64,000 nt of DNA, taken from contig CAVPSA010000018.1 in NCBI GenBank assembly GCA_963707905.1, positions 124,001-188,000 on the forward strand. Direction: 5' to 3'. Shown here in pieces: positions 39,501 to 47,853 of the stretch. This stretch comes from DASXKD01 sp963707905. GTDB taxonomy: Bacteria > Actinomycetota > Actinomycetes > Streptosporangiales > Streptosporangiaceae. A program made the translations under genes and the position numbers. The notes beneath the pieces are model-generated. The model worked only from the letters and a program-made list of their open reading frames with translations, had not been told where the DNA came from and searched no databases. Position 1 is the stretch's first letter. Each line of letters begins with the position of its first letter.

Positions 39501-40796
39501 GTGCACATCGAGCCGCTGCAGCCGCCCGAACGCCCATATGTGCTACTGAGCTGCGCAATGTCCGTGGATGGCTGCCTGGATGCGCCCGGGCCGCAGCGGC
39601 TGGTGCTGTCCGGCCACGCCGACCTCGACCGGGTGGACGCCGAGCGGTCCGAGGCGGACGCGATCATGGTCGGTGCGGGCACCATCCGCCGCGACAACCC
39701 GCGCCTGGTGATCCGTTCCGCGGGGCGCCGGGCCAGCCGGGTGGGCCGTGGCCTCCCCGAGAATCCGGCCAGGGTGACCCTCACCGCCAGCGGCGACCTG
39801 GACCCGTCAGCCCGGTTCTTCGACGCCACCACCGGCGCCGGTCCTGTTGTCTACTGCGCCGCCCCGCAGGCGCCCAAGCTCCAGAACATGCTGAACGATA
39901 TTGCCCCGGTCATCGCCGTCCCGCCGCCGGTGGGACTCGCGGCGATCCTTGCCGACCTGTCCCGCCGCGGCGTGCACCGGCTGCTGGTCGAGGGCGGGGC
40001 ACGGCTGGGGCATGAGTTCCTCGCGAACGGGCTCGTGGACGAACTGGCCCTGACCGTGGCCCCGTTCTTCGTCGGCGCGGCGGCGGCGCCACGGTTCGCC
40101 GGGCCCGGCGTGTATCCGCATGACCCCGCACGGCCGATGCACCTGGCGGAGGTACGCCAGCTCGACGATGTCGTATTGCTGCGATACCTGCTCGGCGGGG
40201 ACGGCCCGGCGGCGCGCAATGAGAACGGGGCGCGCGAGCGCGCCGGGCGGGACGCGGCGGCCGGCCCGGGCCATGGCGGCATGGCGGAGCCTGGCGCGCT
40301 GAGCGCGGGCGCGCCGGGCACCGGGGCGGAGGCGACCGTCGCGGACCAGGCGTGGCTCGCGCAGACGATCGACCTGTCGCGGCGCTGCCCGCTGTCGCCC
40401 TCGGCATTCTGCGTCGGCGCCGCCGTCGTGGCGGCCGACGGCACGGTCATGGCCACCGGCTACTCCCGGGAGGCCGGCCCGCATGGTCACGCGGAGGAGG
40501 CGGCGCTCGCCAAGATCGACCCGGCCGACTCCCGGCTCGCCGGCGCCACCCTGTACAGCTCACTGGAACCGTGCCGGGTCCGCGCCTCCCGGCCCACCCC
40601 GTGCGCGGAGCTGATCATCGCCGCGGGCCTGCGCCGCGTGGTGATCGCCTGGCTGGAGCCGCCGGTCTTCGCCCCCGGGGGAGGGGCCGCCCTGCTCCGC
40701 CAGGCAGGCATTACCGTGGTGGAGGTCCCCGGCCTGGCCGCCGAGGCGCGCGCCGTCAACGCCGCGCTCCTCAGCGAGCAGGGCCCGGCTTCATGA
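39501..40796 (+). CDS. RibD-like fusion: N-terminal reductase plus C-terminal deaminase
   Basis: The 431-residue protein joins two domains found in riboflavin synthesis but in reversed order. Residues 1 to about 232 are a RibD_C/dihydrofolate-reductase-like reductase (LLSCAMSVDGCLDA, ADAIMVGAGTIRRDNPRLVIR, LLVEGGARLGHEFLANGLVDEL). A Gly/Ala-rich linker follows (about 235-280). Then comes a zinc deaminase with the His-Ala-Glu motif GHAEEAALAKI (about 330) and the two cysteines in SLEPCRVRASRPTPCAEL. Canonical RibD has the deaminase first. It may act on a pyrimidine of the riboflavin route or a related metabolite. Confidence 0.85.
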   Translation: MHIEPLQPPERPYVLLSCAMSVDGCLDAPGPQRLVLSGHADLDRVDAERSEADAIMVGAGTIRRDNPRLVIRSAGRRASRVGRGLPENPARVTLTASGDLDPSARFFDATTGAGPVVYCAAPQAPKLQNMLNDIAPVIAVPPPVGLAAILADLSRRGVHRLLVEGGARLGHEFLANGLVDELALTVAPFFVGAAAAPRFAGPGVYPHDPARPMHLAEVRQLDDVVLLRYLLGGDGPAARNENGARERAGRDAAAGPGHGGMAEPGALSAGAPGTGAEATVADQAWLAQTIDLSRRCPLSPSAFCVGAAVVAADGTVMATGYSREAGPHGHAEEAALAKIDPADSRLAGATLYSSLEPCRVRASRPTPCAELIIAAGLRRVVIAWLEPPVFAPGGGAALLRQAGITVVEVPGLAAEARAVNAALLSEQGPAS

Positions 40797-40838
40797 GCAC
40801 AGACGGTTGACCGCGCCTGGCGCGGAAGGGGCGACGGC

Positions 40839-41912
40839 ATGGCTGACAGCGGGTATGTGGATCTTCGCTCGGACACGGTGACGAGGCCCACGGCGGCGAT
40901 GCGGCGCGCCATGGCCGACGCCGAGGTGGGCGACGACCTGTTCGGCGACGATCCGACGGTCATCCGGCTGCAGGAGCAGGCCGCCGCGCTGACCGGCAAG
41001 CAGGCCGCGCTCTACCTGCCCACTGGCACGCTGTGCAACCAGATCGCGATGCACGTGCTGGCCGGGCCCGGGCACGTCGTGGTGTGCGAGCAGAACGCGC
41101 ACGTCGGCACGCACGAACTGATCTCGTCGGCGATGCTGTCCTCGATCACGTTCCGCACGATCGCGGGCCGCCCGCACGGCCTGCTGACCGCTGCCCAGGT
41201 GGCAGCCGCGGTGCAGCCGGTACCCTACGATCCCGCGGTGGTGGGGCTGGTGGCCGTGGAAAACACGCACCAGGTCGGCGGCGGCACGGTGCTGCAGGCC
41301 GGTGCGCTGGCGGAGATCGCGGCCGTCTGCGCGGGCCGGGGAGTGCCGCTCTACCTGGACGGCGCGCGCATCTTCAACGCGTGCACGGTAACCGGCACGG
41401 CGGTGTCGCAGTACGCGGCGCAGGCCAGCGCGCTGATGTTCTGCCTGTCCAAGGGGCTCGGTGCGCCGATCGGCTCGATCCTGGCCGGGGACGCCGACTT
41501 CATCGCGGAGGCGCTGCGGCTGAAGATCCTCTTCGGTGCCGGGTGGCGGCAAGCCGGGATCATGGCGGCGGCCGGGCTGATCGCCCTGGCCGAGGGGCCG
41601 GGGCGGCTGGCCGAGGACCACCAGAACGCCAGCAGGCTGGCCGAGGGGATCGCCGCGATCATGCCCGGGCACGTCGACCTGGCCGCGGTCCAGACCAACA
41701 TCGTGTTCGTGGACGTGGCGGGCACCGGGCAGCCACTGGACGCGTGGGCCACCGCCCTGGCGGGCGAGGGCGTCCTGGTGACGATCGTCGCGGGCAAGCT
41801 CCGGATGCTCACCCACTCGGACGTGGACGCGGCTGGCGTTGATACCGCGCTGGGAGCGTTCCGCCGCGTTGCCGCCGCTTTCGGGGTGCCGTCCCCGGCC
41901 GCCGCGCACTGA
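40839..41912 (+). CDS. Threonine aldolase-like PLP enzyme
   Basis: This fold I PLP enzyme of the low-specificity L-threonine aldolase (beta-eliminating lyase) family has 357 residues. It starts YVDLRSDTVTRPTAAMR, with EVGDDLFGDDPTV and LYLPTGTLCNQIA near residue 65. The Asp-containing LYLDGARIFNA and the PLP Lys in FCLSKGLGAPIGS (about residue 205) follow. It cleaves threonine or allo-threonine to glycine and acetaldehyde in characterised relatives. It starts 43 bases after the RibD-like gene. Confidence 0.92.
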   Translation: MADSGYVDLRSDTVTRPTAAMRRAMADAEVGDDLFGDDPTVIRLQEQAAALTGKQAALYLPTGTLCNQIAMHVLAGPGHVVVCEQNAHVGTHELISSAMLSSITFRTIAGRPHGLLTAAQVAAAVQPVPYDPAVVGLVAVENTHQVGGGTVLQAGALAEIAAVCAGRGVPLYLDGARIFNACTVTGTAVSQYAAQASALMFCLSKGLGAPIGSILAGDADFIAEALRLKILFGAGWRQAGIMAAAGLIALAEGPGRLAEDHQNASRLAEGIAAIMPGHVDLAAVQTNIVFVDVAGTGQPLDAWATALAGEGVLVTIVAGKLRMLTHSDVDAAGVDTALGAFRRVAAAFGVPSPAAAH

Positions 41913-41929
41913 GGGCGGGAACCGTCCTG

Positions 41930-42180
41930 CCCGGCCGTTCGTGATCATGACTCCGGGTCCCGGGACCCGCGCCAGCCTCGCTTCGATGTCTGCAATGGCC
42001 TGGGCCGTGCTGGTGAACCGGATCCCGCTCGCACCGAGTTCGGCGGCCGCCGTCACGTTCGGCTCCAGATCATCGAGGAAGATCATTTCTTCGGGCGGGC
42101 ACGCCGAGCCGGTCACAGGCCAGGCGGTAGATGTGACCGGGTGACGGGCCGCGCAGCCCGGGGCGGTGAAGGTCCTCGCT
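41930..42180 (-). pseudogene. HAD-family hydrolase remnant
   Basis: One frame encodes EEMIFLDDLEPNVTAAAELG and IRFTSTAQAIADIEARLARV, the motif III/IV end of an HAD-IA phosphatase. The preceding HIYRLACDRLGVP lies in another frame, joined by a one-base shift near 42085. The N-terminal catalytic DxD part is absent, and the frame has no stop until deep inside the neighbouring antisense gene. It is a decayed fragment. Confidence 0.6.
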
Positions 42181-42454
42181 GCGATGCGGGTTTGCTGATC
42201 CCGCGCATCAGTTGGAGTAGATGATTCACTCCGTCATCTGTCACGAAGCCCTTCGCGATGTAACGCTCCTGAGACCGGGTCCGCGTTCCCCGCGGCACCC
42301 GCGAAGCTGAGCTGCATTGCACCAATTCCTGGTCGCCGGTAGGCAGGGCGGAGGCCGGGGAGAAGTAGGCGGCCAGTCGTAGTTGGCGTGCCCAGGTATT
42401 CGGCCCAATGTCGGACATGAATTCGTCCACCGTCGGCTCGTCCACCGCGAGCAT
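42113..42454 (-). CDS. Uncertain small protein or decayed fragment
   Basis: The frame has natural-looking sequence (VDEPTVDEFMSDIGPNTWAR, LRLAAYFSPASALPTGDQEL, GFVTDDGVNHLLQLMRGIS) over about 90 residues and then runs into the HAD remnant. Upstream, another frame (GSLFAAIIAGAVTAAELRRE) seems to continue it across a shift near 42460. I do not recognise a family. It may be part of a second broken gene. Confidence 0.3.
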   Translation of the reverse strand: MLAVDEPTVDEFMSDIGPNTWARQLRLAAYFSPASALPTGDQELVQCSSASRVPRGTRTRSQERYIAKGFVTDDGVNHLLQLMRGISKPASQRGPSPPRAARPVTRSHLPPGL

Positions 42455-42793
42455 GTCGCCGAGCGCTCCCGCCGGAGCTCAGCTGCGGTGACCGCGCCCG
42501 CGATGATGGCCGCGAACAGGCTGCCGAGCTCCTGAGGCCGCCCGTAGGGAAGCCTGGCAGGCGGCCCGCCTATTTGCTTGGCGGCCGTGCCGAAGCGGCC
42601 GGGGACAATTCGAGCACGCCACCGATAGCGAAAACGACAGCGCGGATAAGCCATGCGGAACACTGCCTCCCGGCGGTACGGCCGGTGTGTGTCCCGGACT
42701 CGGACTTCCCCCAAGGGCAGAGTCAAACAGCGTGAGGGGATCCGGGGCGCGCCCAGGATCGCGGGCAGCGGCGTGACGTGCGGCGGCTGACGG
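42455..42793. other. Region of decayed or non-coding DNA
   Basis: This stretch between the fragments above and the CbiX-like gene has coding-like pieces on the minus strand but no intact gene. I see no repeats or RNA genes in it. Confidence 0.35.
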
Positions 42794-43816
42794 CTACTGG
42801 GCGCTGGTGCCGGCGGGCGGGGCGGATGCCGGTTGCGACTCGGCGCCGTCCTCGGCCGCGGGCTGAGCCTGGGTGTGATCGGCGGGCGGCGCGTCGGCAT
42901 GGCTAGCGGATGGCGCGTCGCCGTTGCTGGCCGCCGCGTGTGCGGACGCGGTCTTGCCCCGCGCGACCATGGCCGCCACCTGGGGATCCGCCAGCGCGGC
43001 GCCGTAGCGGATCGCCACGAGCTTGCCCACAGCGGGGTGGCTGCCCAGCGGCGGGGAGCATTCGGTGCTGGTCAGCGCGGCGATCGCCTCCAGGGTGCCC
43101 GAGGTCAGCTCCGGCCCGACCATGCAGGGCGCCAGGGCGACGCGCGGGACCGCCTGCCGCAGCCGGATGGCCGCATCCTTGATGCTGCCGGGATCGGTGA
43201 GCGACGCGGCGGCCACCGGGGTGGTGAGGCGGGACGCGAGCAGCACCGCGACAACCTCGGCCGCCTGCACCGCTTCCTCGCCGCCCACGGCGCCCACGAT
43301 GACCCCGTCGGCAGCGGTCTCGGTCACGATGCTGATCCGGCCGACCCTGGCGGCACGGGCCAGGCCGACGTCGGCCAGCCGCGCGTGCAGCGCCTCGGCC
43401 AGCAGCGGGTGCGGGCCCAGGGGGTCGGCGATGAGCAGCGGTGCCTCGGCCGCCGCGACCGACTCCGAGATGGCCTGATCCACTTCCGGGTTCGGGAACG
43501 GCGTCAGCGGCACCACCACGCCGGCCAGGGTGCCCTCCTGGCTGACCAGGTCGGCGAGCACCTCGTCCAGGTGGTCCCTGTTGCCGCGCAGGAAGCCGAT
43601 CCGTACCTCGGCGCCGTGGCAGGAAGCGGCCGCCACGTCGGCGACCCGCTCGGCGATCTCTTCGCTTTCTGGCCTGGCCGACCCGGGGACGGCGATTACC
43701 AGCGCGGGGCTGTCGGACGGCAGCGAGAGCTGGTGCGGGCTGGAATGCCGCCCGGTCCGGCGGTATCGGGAGGTCCGGACCGGAAGGACCGCTCCTGAGT
43801 CCTGGTCAGCGCTCAT
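42794..43816 (-). CDS. CbiX/SirB-like sirohydrochlorin chelatase family protein
   Basis: The 340 residues show two similar halves of the chelatase fold: ALVIAVPGSARPESEEIAER followed by VRIGFLRGNRDHLDEVLADL and AGVVVPLTPFPNPEVDQAIS, then VALAPCMVGPELTSGTLEAI. Characterised relatives insert cobalt or iron into sirohydrochlorin. However, the usual metal-binding His of the first strand is not evident here (the strand reads VPGSARP), so activity is uncertain. About 55 Ala/Asp/Pro-rich residues form the C-terminal tail. ATG 43816 is chosen; a longer start adds 14 unconserved residues. Confidence 0.65.
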   Translation of the reverse strand: MSADQDSGAVLPVRTSRYRRTGRHSSPHQLSLPSDSPALVIAVPGSARPESEEIAERVADVAAASCHGAEVRIGFLRGNRDHLDEVLADLVSQEGTLAGVVVPLTPFPNPEVDQAISESVAAAEAPLLIADPLGPHPLLAEALHARLADVGLARAARVGRISIVTETAADGVIVGAVGGEEAVQAAEVVAVLLASRLTTPVAAASLTDPGSIKDAAIRLRQAVPRVALAPCMVGPELTSGTLEAIAALTSTECSPPLGSHPAVGKLVAIRYGAALADPQVAAMVARGKTASAHAAASNGDAPSASHADAPPADHTQAQPAAEDGAESQPASAPPAGTSAQ

Positions 43817-43864
43817 ATCAGCGCATCGTAACCAAGCAGGCCACCTCAGTGCGGACAATTCGGG

Positions 43865-45220
43865 TCACAGCTGTTTATCGGGCTCGTCACGCCCGTCTGC
43901 GGACAACCGTGCCGCGTGCGAACGGCGCCGGATCGCCGGCGCCAGCACGAGCAGCCCCGCTGCGCTGGCCGTCGCGAGCAGGCCACAGGTGAGCCAGAGC
44001 ACCGCCGGGCTCAGCGCAAGCAGCCGGGTGCCGCCCAGCGGCCCGAGCAGGTAGGCGGCCGACCAGACGGCACCGTAAGCCCCGCTGTAGCGGCCCCGCA
44101 TCGACGGCGGGGCGAGGTCGGCCACGATCGCGGCGCCCAGCCCGGCCGTGATGATCTCGCCGAGCGTCCACACCACGACGGTCGCGGCGTAGGCCAGCAC
44201 GGATCCCGCCAGTGCGGTCAGCCCGAAGCCAAGGCCGACGACGACGAAGCCCACCGCCAGGACGGCGCAATGATCATGCCTGCCGAGCCAGCCGCTGACC
44301 CACGGCTGCAGCGCCACGATCACGATCCCGTTGACCGCCATGGCGAGGCCGTACTCCTGCGGTGACAGCCCTTGCAGCCGCATGGCCAGCGGCAGGGTCG
44401 TGTAGGCCTGCAGGTACACAAAGCAGTAGCACAGGGTCAGCGCCAGGTAGGCGAGCATCACCGGATCGCGGAGGAAGCCCGCAGGCCGACCCGGCCGGTG
44501 GCGCGATCGGGACACCGTCCCGGCTTCGGCTCCGGGCTGCGGCACGCCCGGCTGGGTCCGTCGCGGCCGGTCCCTCGGCAGCCACAGCCACGCCATGACG
44601 CCTGCCACGGCGCAGGTCGCTGCATCCGCCCAGAACAGCCAGACGAAGCCGGACCTGGCCAGCGTGCCACCGAGCACCATGGCAATGGAGAACCCCAGGT
44701 TGACCGCCCAGAACAACAGGCCGTACGCACGCGGCCGGTCCGCGGGCGGCACCAGGTCGGCGATCAGCGCCGCGGAGGCCGGGCGGTACAGGTCGATGGT
44801 CATGCCGAAGATCAGCGTGGCCACCACGATGGCAGCCAGGCCGCGCGAGTAACCCAGGGCGACGAGCGCGGCCGCGTTCGCCAGCATGCCGAACGTGAGC
44901 ATGGCGCGGCGGCCGATCCGGTCGGACAGCACCCCGGAGCCGAGTTGCGCAACGATCGAGCCCGCACCGCTCATCGCAAGTACCGCGCCCGTGGTGGCCA
45001 GCGAGAGCCCACGCACCCCGGTCAGGTAATAGGCGAGGAACGGCTCGACCAGGTAGCCGATCCGGTTGATCAGCGTCCCGCTGAACACCAGCCAGAACGG
45101 CCCGGGCAGCCCGAAAACCTGGGCCCGCACGAACGCACGGAGCCGCCCGGCCGGGACCTCGGCAGCCTGCGCTGAGCGCGGCTCCGCGACGGCCGTGCGC
45201 CGCTGGTCGGTGGTAACCAC
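43865..45220 (-). CDS. Major facilitator superfamily transporter
   Basis: The 451 residues have about 12 membrane helices. The loop 2-3 signature is GVLSDRIGRRAMLTFGMLAN, and a second-half counterpart is GWLGRHDHCAVLAVG. A longer cytoplasmic loop in the middle (about 200-235) is rich in Arg and Pro. This is the general drug/sugar exporter type with no substrate hint. The GTG start is the first start with a full first helix. Confidence 0.85.
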   Translation of the reverse strand: MVTTDQRRTAVAEPRSAQAAEVPAGRLRAFVRAQVFGLPGPFWLVFSGTLINRIGYLVEPFLAYYLTGVRGLSLATTGAVLAMSGAGSIVAQLGSGVLSDRIGRRAMLTFGMLANAAALVALGYSRGLAAIVVATLIFGMTIDLYRPASAALIADLVPPADRPRAYGLLFWAVNLGFSIAMVLGGTLARSGFVWLFWADAATCAVAGVMAWLWLPRDRPRRTQPGVPQPGAEAGTVSRSRHRPGRPAGFLRDPVMLAYLALTLCYCFVYLQAYTTLPLAMRLQGLSPQEYGLAMAVNGIVIVALQPWVSGWLGRHDHCAVLAVGFVVVGLGFGLTALAGSVLAYAATVVVWTLGEIITAGLGAAIVADLAPPSMRGRYSGAYGAVWSAAYLLGPLGGTRLLALSPAVLWLTCGLLATASAAGLLVLAPAIRRRSHAARLSADGRDEPDKQL

Positions 45221-45348
45221 GCGGCCATGCTGCCACGGGGCACCGACAAGACGCCTTCGTCATAAAGCCGGCCCCAGCCTCCTGCGCTGGTCGTGCGACC
45301 TGAGGTCAAGCGGAGCTGCGGGACATGGCGCAGTCCGCATCTCATGAC

Positions 45349-45354
45349 TATAAT
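45349..45354 (+). promoter_or_regulatory. TATAAT -10 box of a probable leaderless toxin-antitoxin transcript
   Basis: An exact TATAAT ends 7 bases before the antitoxin ATG at 45362, so transcription would begin at or next to the A of the start codon. There is no ribosome-binding site. A clear -35 box was not found. Confidence 0.55.
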
Positions 45355-45361
45355 TCAGGTC

Positions 45362-45655
45362 ATGACAGTGATTCCGCTGGCCGACGCGAAGGCCCACCTA
45401 TCTGCGGTGCTGGATGAGGTACGGGACACCCACGACCGAGTGGTTATCACCCGCAACGGCCGCCCCGAGGCGGTGATCATGTCCGTATCAGATCTGGAGG
45501 CGCTGGAGGAGACCCTGGATCTGCTGTCAACGCCGGGTGCTCTGGATGAGATCCGGGCGGCGGAGGCTGAGATCGCCCGCGGCGAAGCCATCGATGCCGA
45601 TGAGCTACGGCGACAGATGGAGCGGCGCATGCGAACGGAGCAGGGTGGCGAGTGA
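45362..45655 (+). CDS. RelB/Phd-family antitoxin
   Basis: The 97 residues have a Phd/YefM-type DNA-binding N-terminus (IPLADAKAHLSAVLDEV, then VVITRNGRPEAVIMSVSDLE). An acidic/basic helical C-terminus that would wrap the toxin follows (EIRAAEAEIARGEAIDADEL). It overlaps the toxin gene by four bases, as usual in such pairs. ATG 45362 is chosen because the TATAAT box would make an upstream ATG (45344) untranscribed. Confidence 0.85.
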   Translation: MTVIPLADAKAHLSAVLDEVRDTHDRVVITRNGRPEAVIMSVSDLEALEETLDLLSTPGALDEIRAAEAEIARGEAIDADELRRQMERRMRTEQGGE

Positions 45656-45942
45656 GTGACGAGGCATACGCCCTGTCCCTGGCTCCCCCCGCGCGCCGTG
45701 TCCTCGTTGAAGGGCCGCCTCGCGGCCTGCCGTTGGCAGTCGCGGCCGCTGTCACAGAATTCCTGACCGGTGCGCTGCTGGACAATCCGCACCGGGTCGG
45801 CAAGCGTCTCACCCGCGAACTGAGCGGCTACCATTCGGCGCGACGTGGCGCTTACCGGGTGATCTACCGCATCGATGAGGCCGAACGGATCGTGCACGTC
45901 GTCCGTATTGACCACCGCGCTGACGTCTACCGGACCCCATAA
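45652..45942 (+). CDS. RelE/ParE-family toxin
   Basis: The 96 residues start ALSLAPPARRVL and have the central GALLDNPHRVGKRLTRELSG. The RelE-type end is SARRGAYRVIYRIDEAERIV followed by VVRIDHRADVY. RelE toxins cleave mRNA in the ribosome; the Arg/Tyr pattern fits. It forms a pair with the upstream antitoxin through a GTGA overlap. Confidence 0.88.
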   Translation: MSDEAYALSLAPPARRVLVEGPPRGLPLAVAAAVTEFLTGALLDNPHRVGKRLTRELSGYHSARRGAYRVIYRIDEAERIVHVVRIDHRADVYRTP

Positions 45943-45953
45943 GCCGGGTATGG

Positions 45954-46613
45954 CTAGAACAGCCGGAGCGAGTCGTCCACGGCGCCGCGCATGGCGTCGT
46001 AGTCCAGGGTGACACACCGGATACCGCGGTCCTCGGCGAGCACCCGGGCCTGGGGCCTGATCTCCTGGGCCGCGAACACACCGCGCACCGGGGACAGCGC
46101 CGGGTCCCGGTTGAGCAGTTCGAGATATCTCGTCAGCTGCTCGACTCCGTCGATTTCGCCTCTGCGCTTGATTTCCACGGCCACGGCCGTCGATCCTGCG
46201 TCCCGGCACATCAGGTCCACCGGGCCGATCGCGGTCGGGTACTCCCGGCGGACCAGCCGCCAGCCCTCGCCGAGCAGGTGCACCTGCGCGGCGAGCAGTT
46301 CCTGCAGGTGCGCCTCGACGCCGTCCTTCTGCAGTCCTGGGTCGACGCCGAGTTCATGGCTGGAGTCGTGCAGCACCTCTTCGAGCGTGATGCGCAGCTC
46401 CTCGCCGCCCTTGCTCACCACCCGCCAGGTGCCCGGCGACTCCTCCAGGCGGCACGGCGGCGACATCCAGTTCAGCGGTTTGTAGGAACCGCCGTCGGAA
46501 TGGACGAGCACCGAGCCGTCCGCCTTGACGATGAGCAGGCGCATCGCCATCGGCAGATGCGCGCTGAGCCGCCCCACGTAATCCGCGCTGCACCGCGCAA
46601 TGACAAGCCGCAC
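45954..46613 (-). CDS. nucS: Mismatch endonuclease NucS/EndoMS
   Basis: NucS cleaves mismatched DNA and replaces MutS/MutL in most actinobacteria. The 219-residue protein starts with the conserved VRLVIARCSADYVGRL. The N-terminal part has VLVHSDGGSYKPLNWMSPPC, and the catalytic core has RREYPTAIGPVDLMCRDAG followed by VAVEIKRRGEIDGVEQLTRY (Asp and Glu-x-Lys residues) and LDYDAMRGA near the end. GTG 46613 begins the conserved sequence; a TTG nine bases earlier is possible. Confidence 0.93.
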   Translation of the reverse strand: MRLVIARCSADYVGRLSAHLPMAMRLLIVKADGSVLVHSDGGSYKPLNWMSPPCRLEESPGTWRVVSKGGEELRITLEEVLHDSSHELGVDPGLQKDGVEAHLQELLAAQVHLLGEGWRLVRREYPTAIGPVDLMCRDAGSTAVAVEIKRRGEIDGVEQLTRYLELLNRDPALSPVRGVFAAQEIRPQARVLAEDRGIRCVTLDYDAMRGAVDDSLRLF

Positions 46614-46665
46614 GAGAGGCAACTCTAGCTAGTGCCACGGCCTGGCAGCGGGCAGGATCTTCAGG

Positions 46666-47532
46666 GTGGGCGCCAATCCACGACGGGAGGCGGCCGAATT
46701 GCCCGAGTCAATACCTGAGCGGATCCGGCACTACGTCCTTGACGGCAGCGACCGGGACCTTCGCCGGCTCCTGCGCGTCGCCGAGGTACAGGCCGAGTCG
46801 GCCCGCGCGGCGGTCGGCCGCATCGGGGACATCGCGGGCTGGCGGGCGATCGAGTGCGGCTGCGGCCCACTGGGCTGCCTGGCGGTGCTGTCCGAGCTTG
46901 TGGGCCCGGACGGGGCGGTCGTCGGGGTCGATTTCAGCCAGGCCACGGTCGAGCGCGCCCGGTCCGTGGTCGCCGTTCTGGGCATCGGCAATGTCGAGGT
47001 CGTGGCCGGTGACGTCCATGAGTTCGACGCGGCGGGCGCTGGTGGGCCGTTCGACCTCGGCTTCACCCGGGCCTTCCTCATGCACCAGGCCGACCCCGAG
47101 CGGACGCTCCGCAAGATCGGCGGCATGCTCCGGCCGGGGGGATGGCTGATCGTCCAGGAGCCGCTCAGAACCCCGCCACCGCAGAGTTATCCGCACGTCG
47201 GCGCGATCGGCCGCTACTGGGAACTGATGCACGAAGCCGCGGCCCAGTCCGGGGTGGCGCCCGATGCCATCGAGAACCTGCGTGCCTCGGCCGCTCGCGC
47301 GGGCTTCGAGGTTGCCGCAGCGAGCGGGTTCTTCAACGTGATGGAGCCATCGGTGGGCTTCGACATCCATGCCAGCGCAGTCGCCGCGCTCAAGAGCCGC
47401 CTGGTGGGCACCGGCGTGGCCGCCGGTCCGGAAGTCGATGAGCTGGAACGGTCCCTGCGTCAGGCCGCGTCCGGCCAAGACGGCTGGCTGACCAGCCCCT
47501 TCATGCTCGACCTCACCCTCCGCAAGCCATGA
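46666..47532 (+). CDS. Class I SAM-dependent methyltransferase
   Basis: In the 288-residue protein, motif I is AIECGCGPLGCLAVL (about 65-79), followed by VVGVDFSQATVERAR, VEVVAGDVHEFDA and the LGFTRAFLMHQADPERTLRK helix. The C-terminal half may bind the substrate. Similarity is to small-molecule methyltransferases of the UbiE/Methyltransf_25 kind. It is divergent from nucS and stands between two toxin-antitoxin pairs. Confidence 0.78.
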   Translation: MGANPRREAAELPESIPERIRHYVLDGSDRDLRRLLRVAEVQAESARAAVGRIGDIAGWRAIECGCGPLGCLAVLSELVGPDGAVVGVDFSQATVERARSVVAVLGIGNVEVVAGDVHEFDAAGAGGPFDLGFTRAFLMHQADPERTLRKIGGMLRPGGWLIVQEPLRTPPPQSYPHVGAIGRYWELMHEAAAQSGVAPDAIENLRASAARAGFEVAAASGFFNVMEPSVGFDIHASAVAALKSRLVGTGVAAGPEVDELERSLRQAASGQDGWLTSPFMLDLTLRKP

Positions 47533-47572
47533 TTCGCGCGCTCGCGGTAGCGATGGCTCGGTGAGTGGACTA

Positions 47573-47591
47573 ACCTCTTAGCTAAGGAGGT
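47573..47591 (+). promoter_or_regulatory. Palindromic operator overlapping an antitoxin ribosome-binding site
   Basis: The sequence ACCTC-TTAGCTAA-G-GAGGT surrounds a perfect 8-base palindrome (TTAGCTAA, 47578-47585). It includes the AAGGAGG ribosome-binding site. A position just before the antitoxin gene suggests an autoregulatory site. Confidence 0.5.
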
Positions 47592-47853
47592 GGTCACGAT
47601 TAGCGAGCCCGCCGCGCAGTTCAACATCCACGATGCGAAGACCAACCTGTCGCGGATCATCGAAAGGGTCGAGTCCGGCGAGGAGATCATCATCAGCCGG
47701 GCCGGGCATCCCGTGGCCAAGGTCGTCCCGCTGACGCGGAAGACCAAACGAACCGGCCGGGGTTCGCTGCGCGGTCGGCTGGTGGTGGCTCCGGACTGGG
47801 ATTCCGACGAAGTCAACGCGGCCATCGCTCGCGACTTCGGCGTGGCCCCATGA
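47590..47853 (+). CDS. Phd/YefM-type antitoxin
   Basis: In the 87-residue protein, FNIHDAKTNLSRIIERVESG, then EIIISRAGHPVAKVVPLTR, is the Phd N-terminal dimer and DNA-binding fold. The tail (DWDSDEVNAAIARDFGV) would bind the toxin. The GTG at 47590 lies inside the ribosome-binding site. Measured from AAGGAGG, an ATT codon at 47599 sits at ideal distance, so the true start may be three codons later. It overlaps the toxin gene by four bases. Confidence 0.85.
   Translation: MVTISEPAAQFNIHDAKTNLSRIIERVESGEEIIISRAGHPVAKVVPLTRKTKRTGRGSLRGRLVVAPDWDSDEVNAAIARDFGVAP

Noticed and set aside
45344..45361. Earlier ATG for the RelB-like antitoxin
   Set aside because: It lies at or before the TATAAT box and would not be on the transcript. 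The conserved part starts at 45362.
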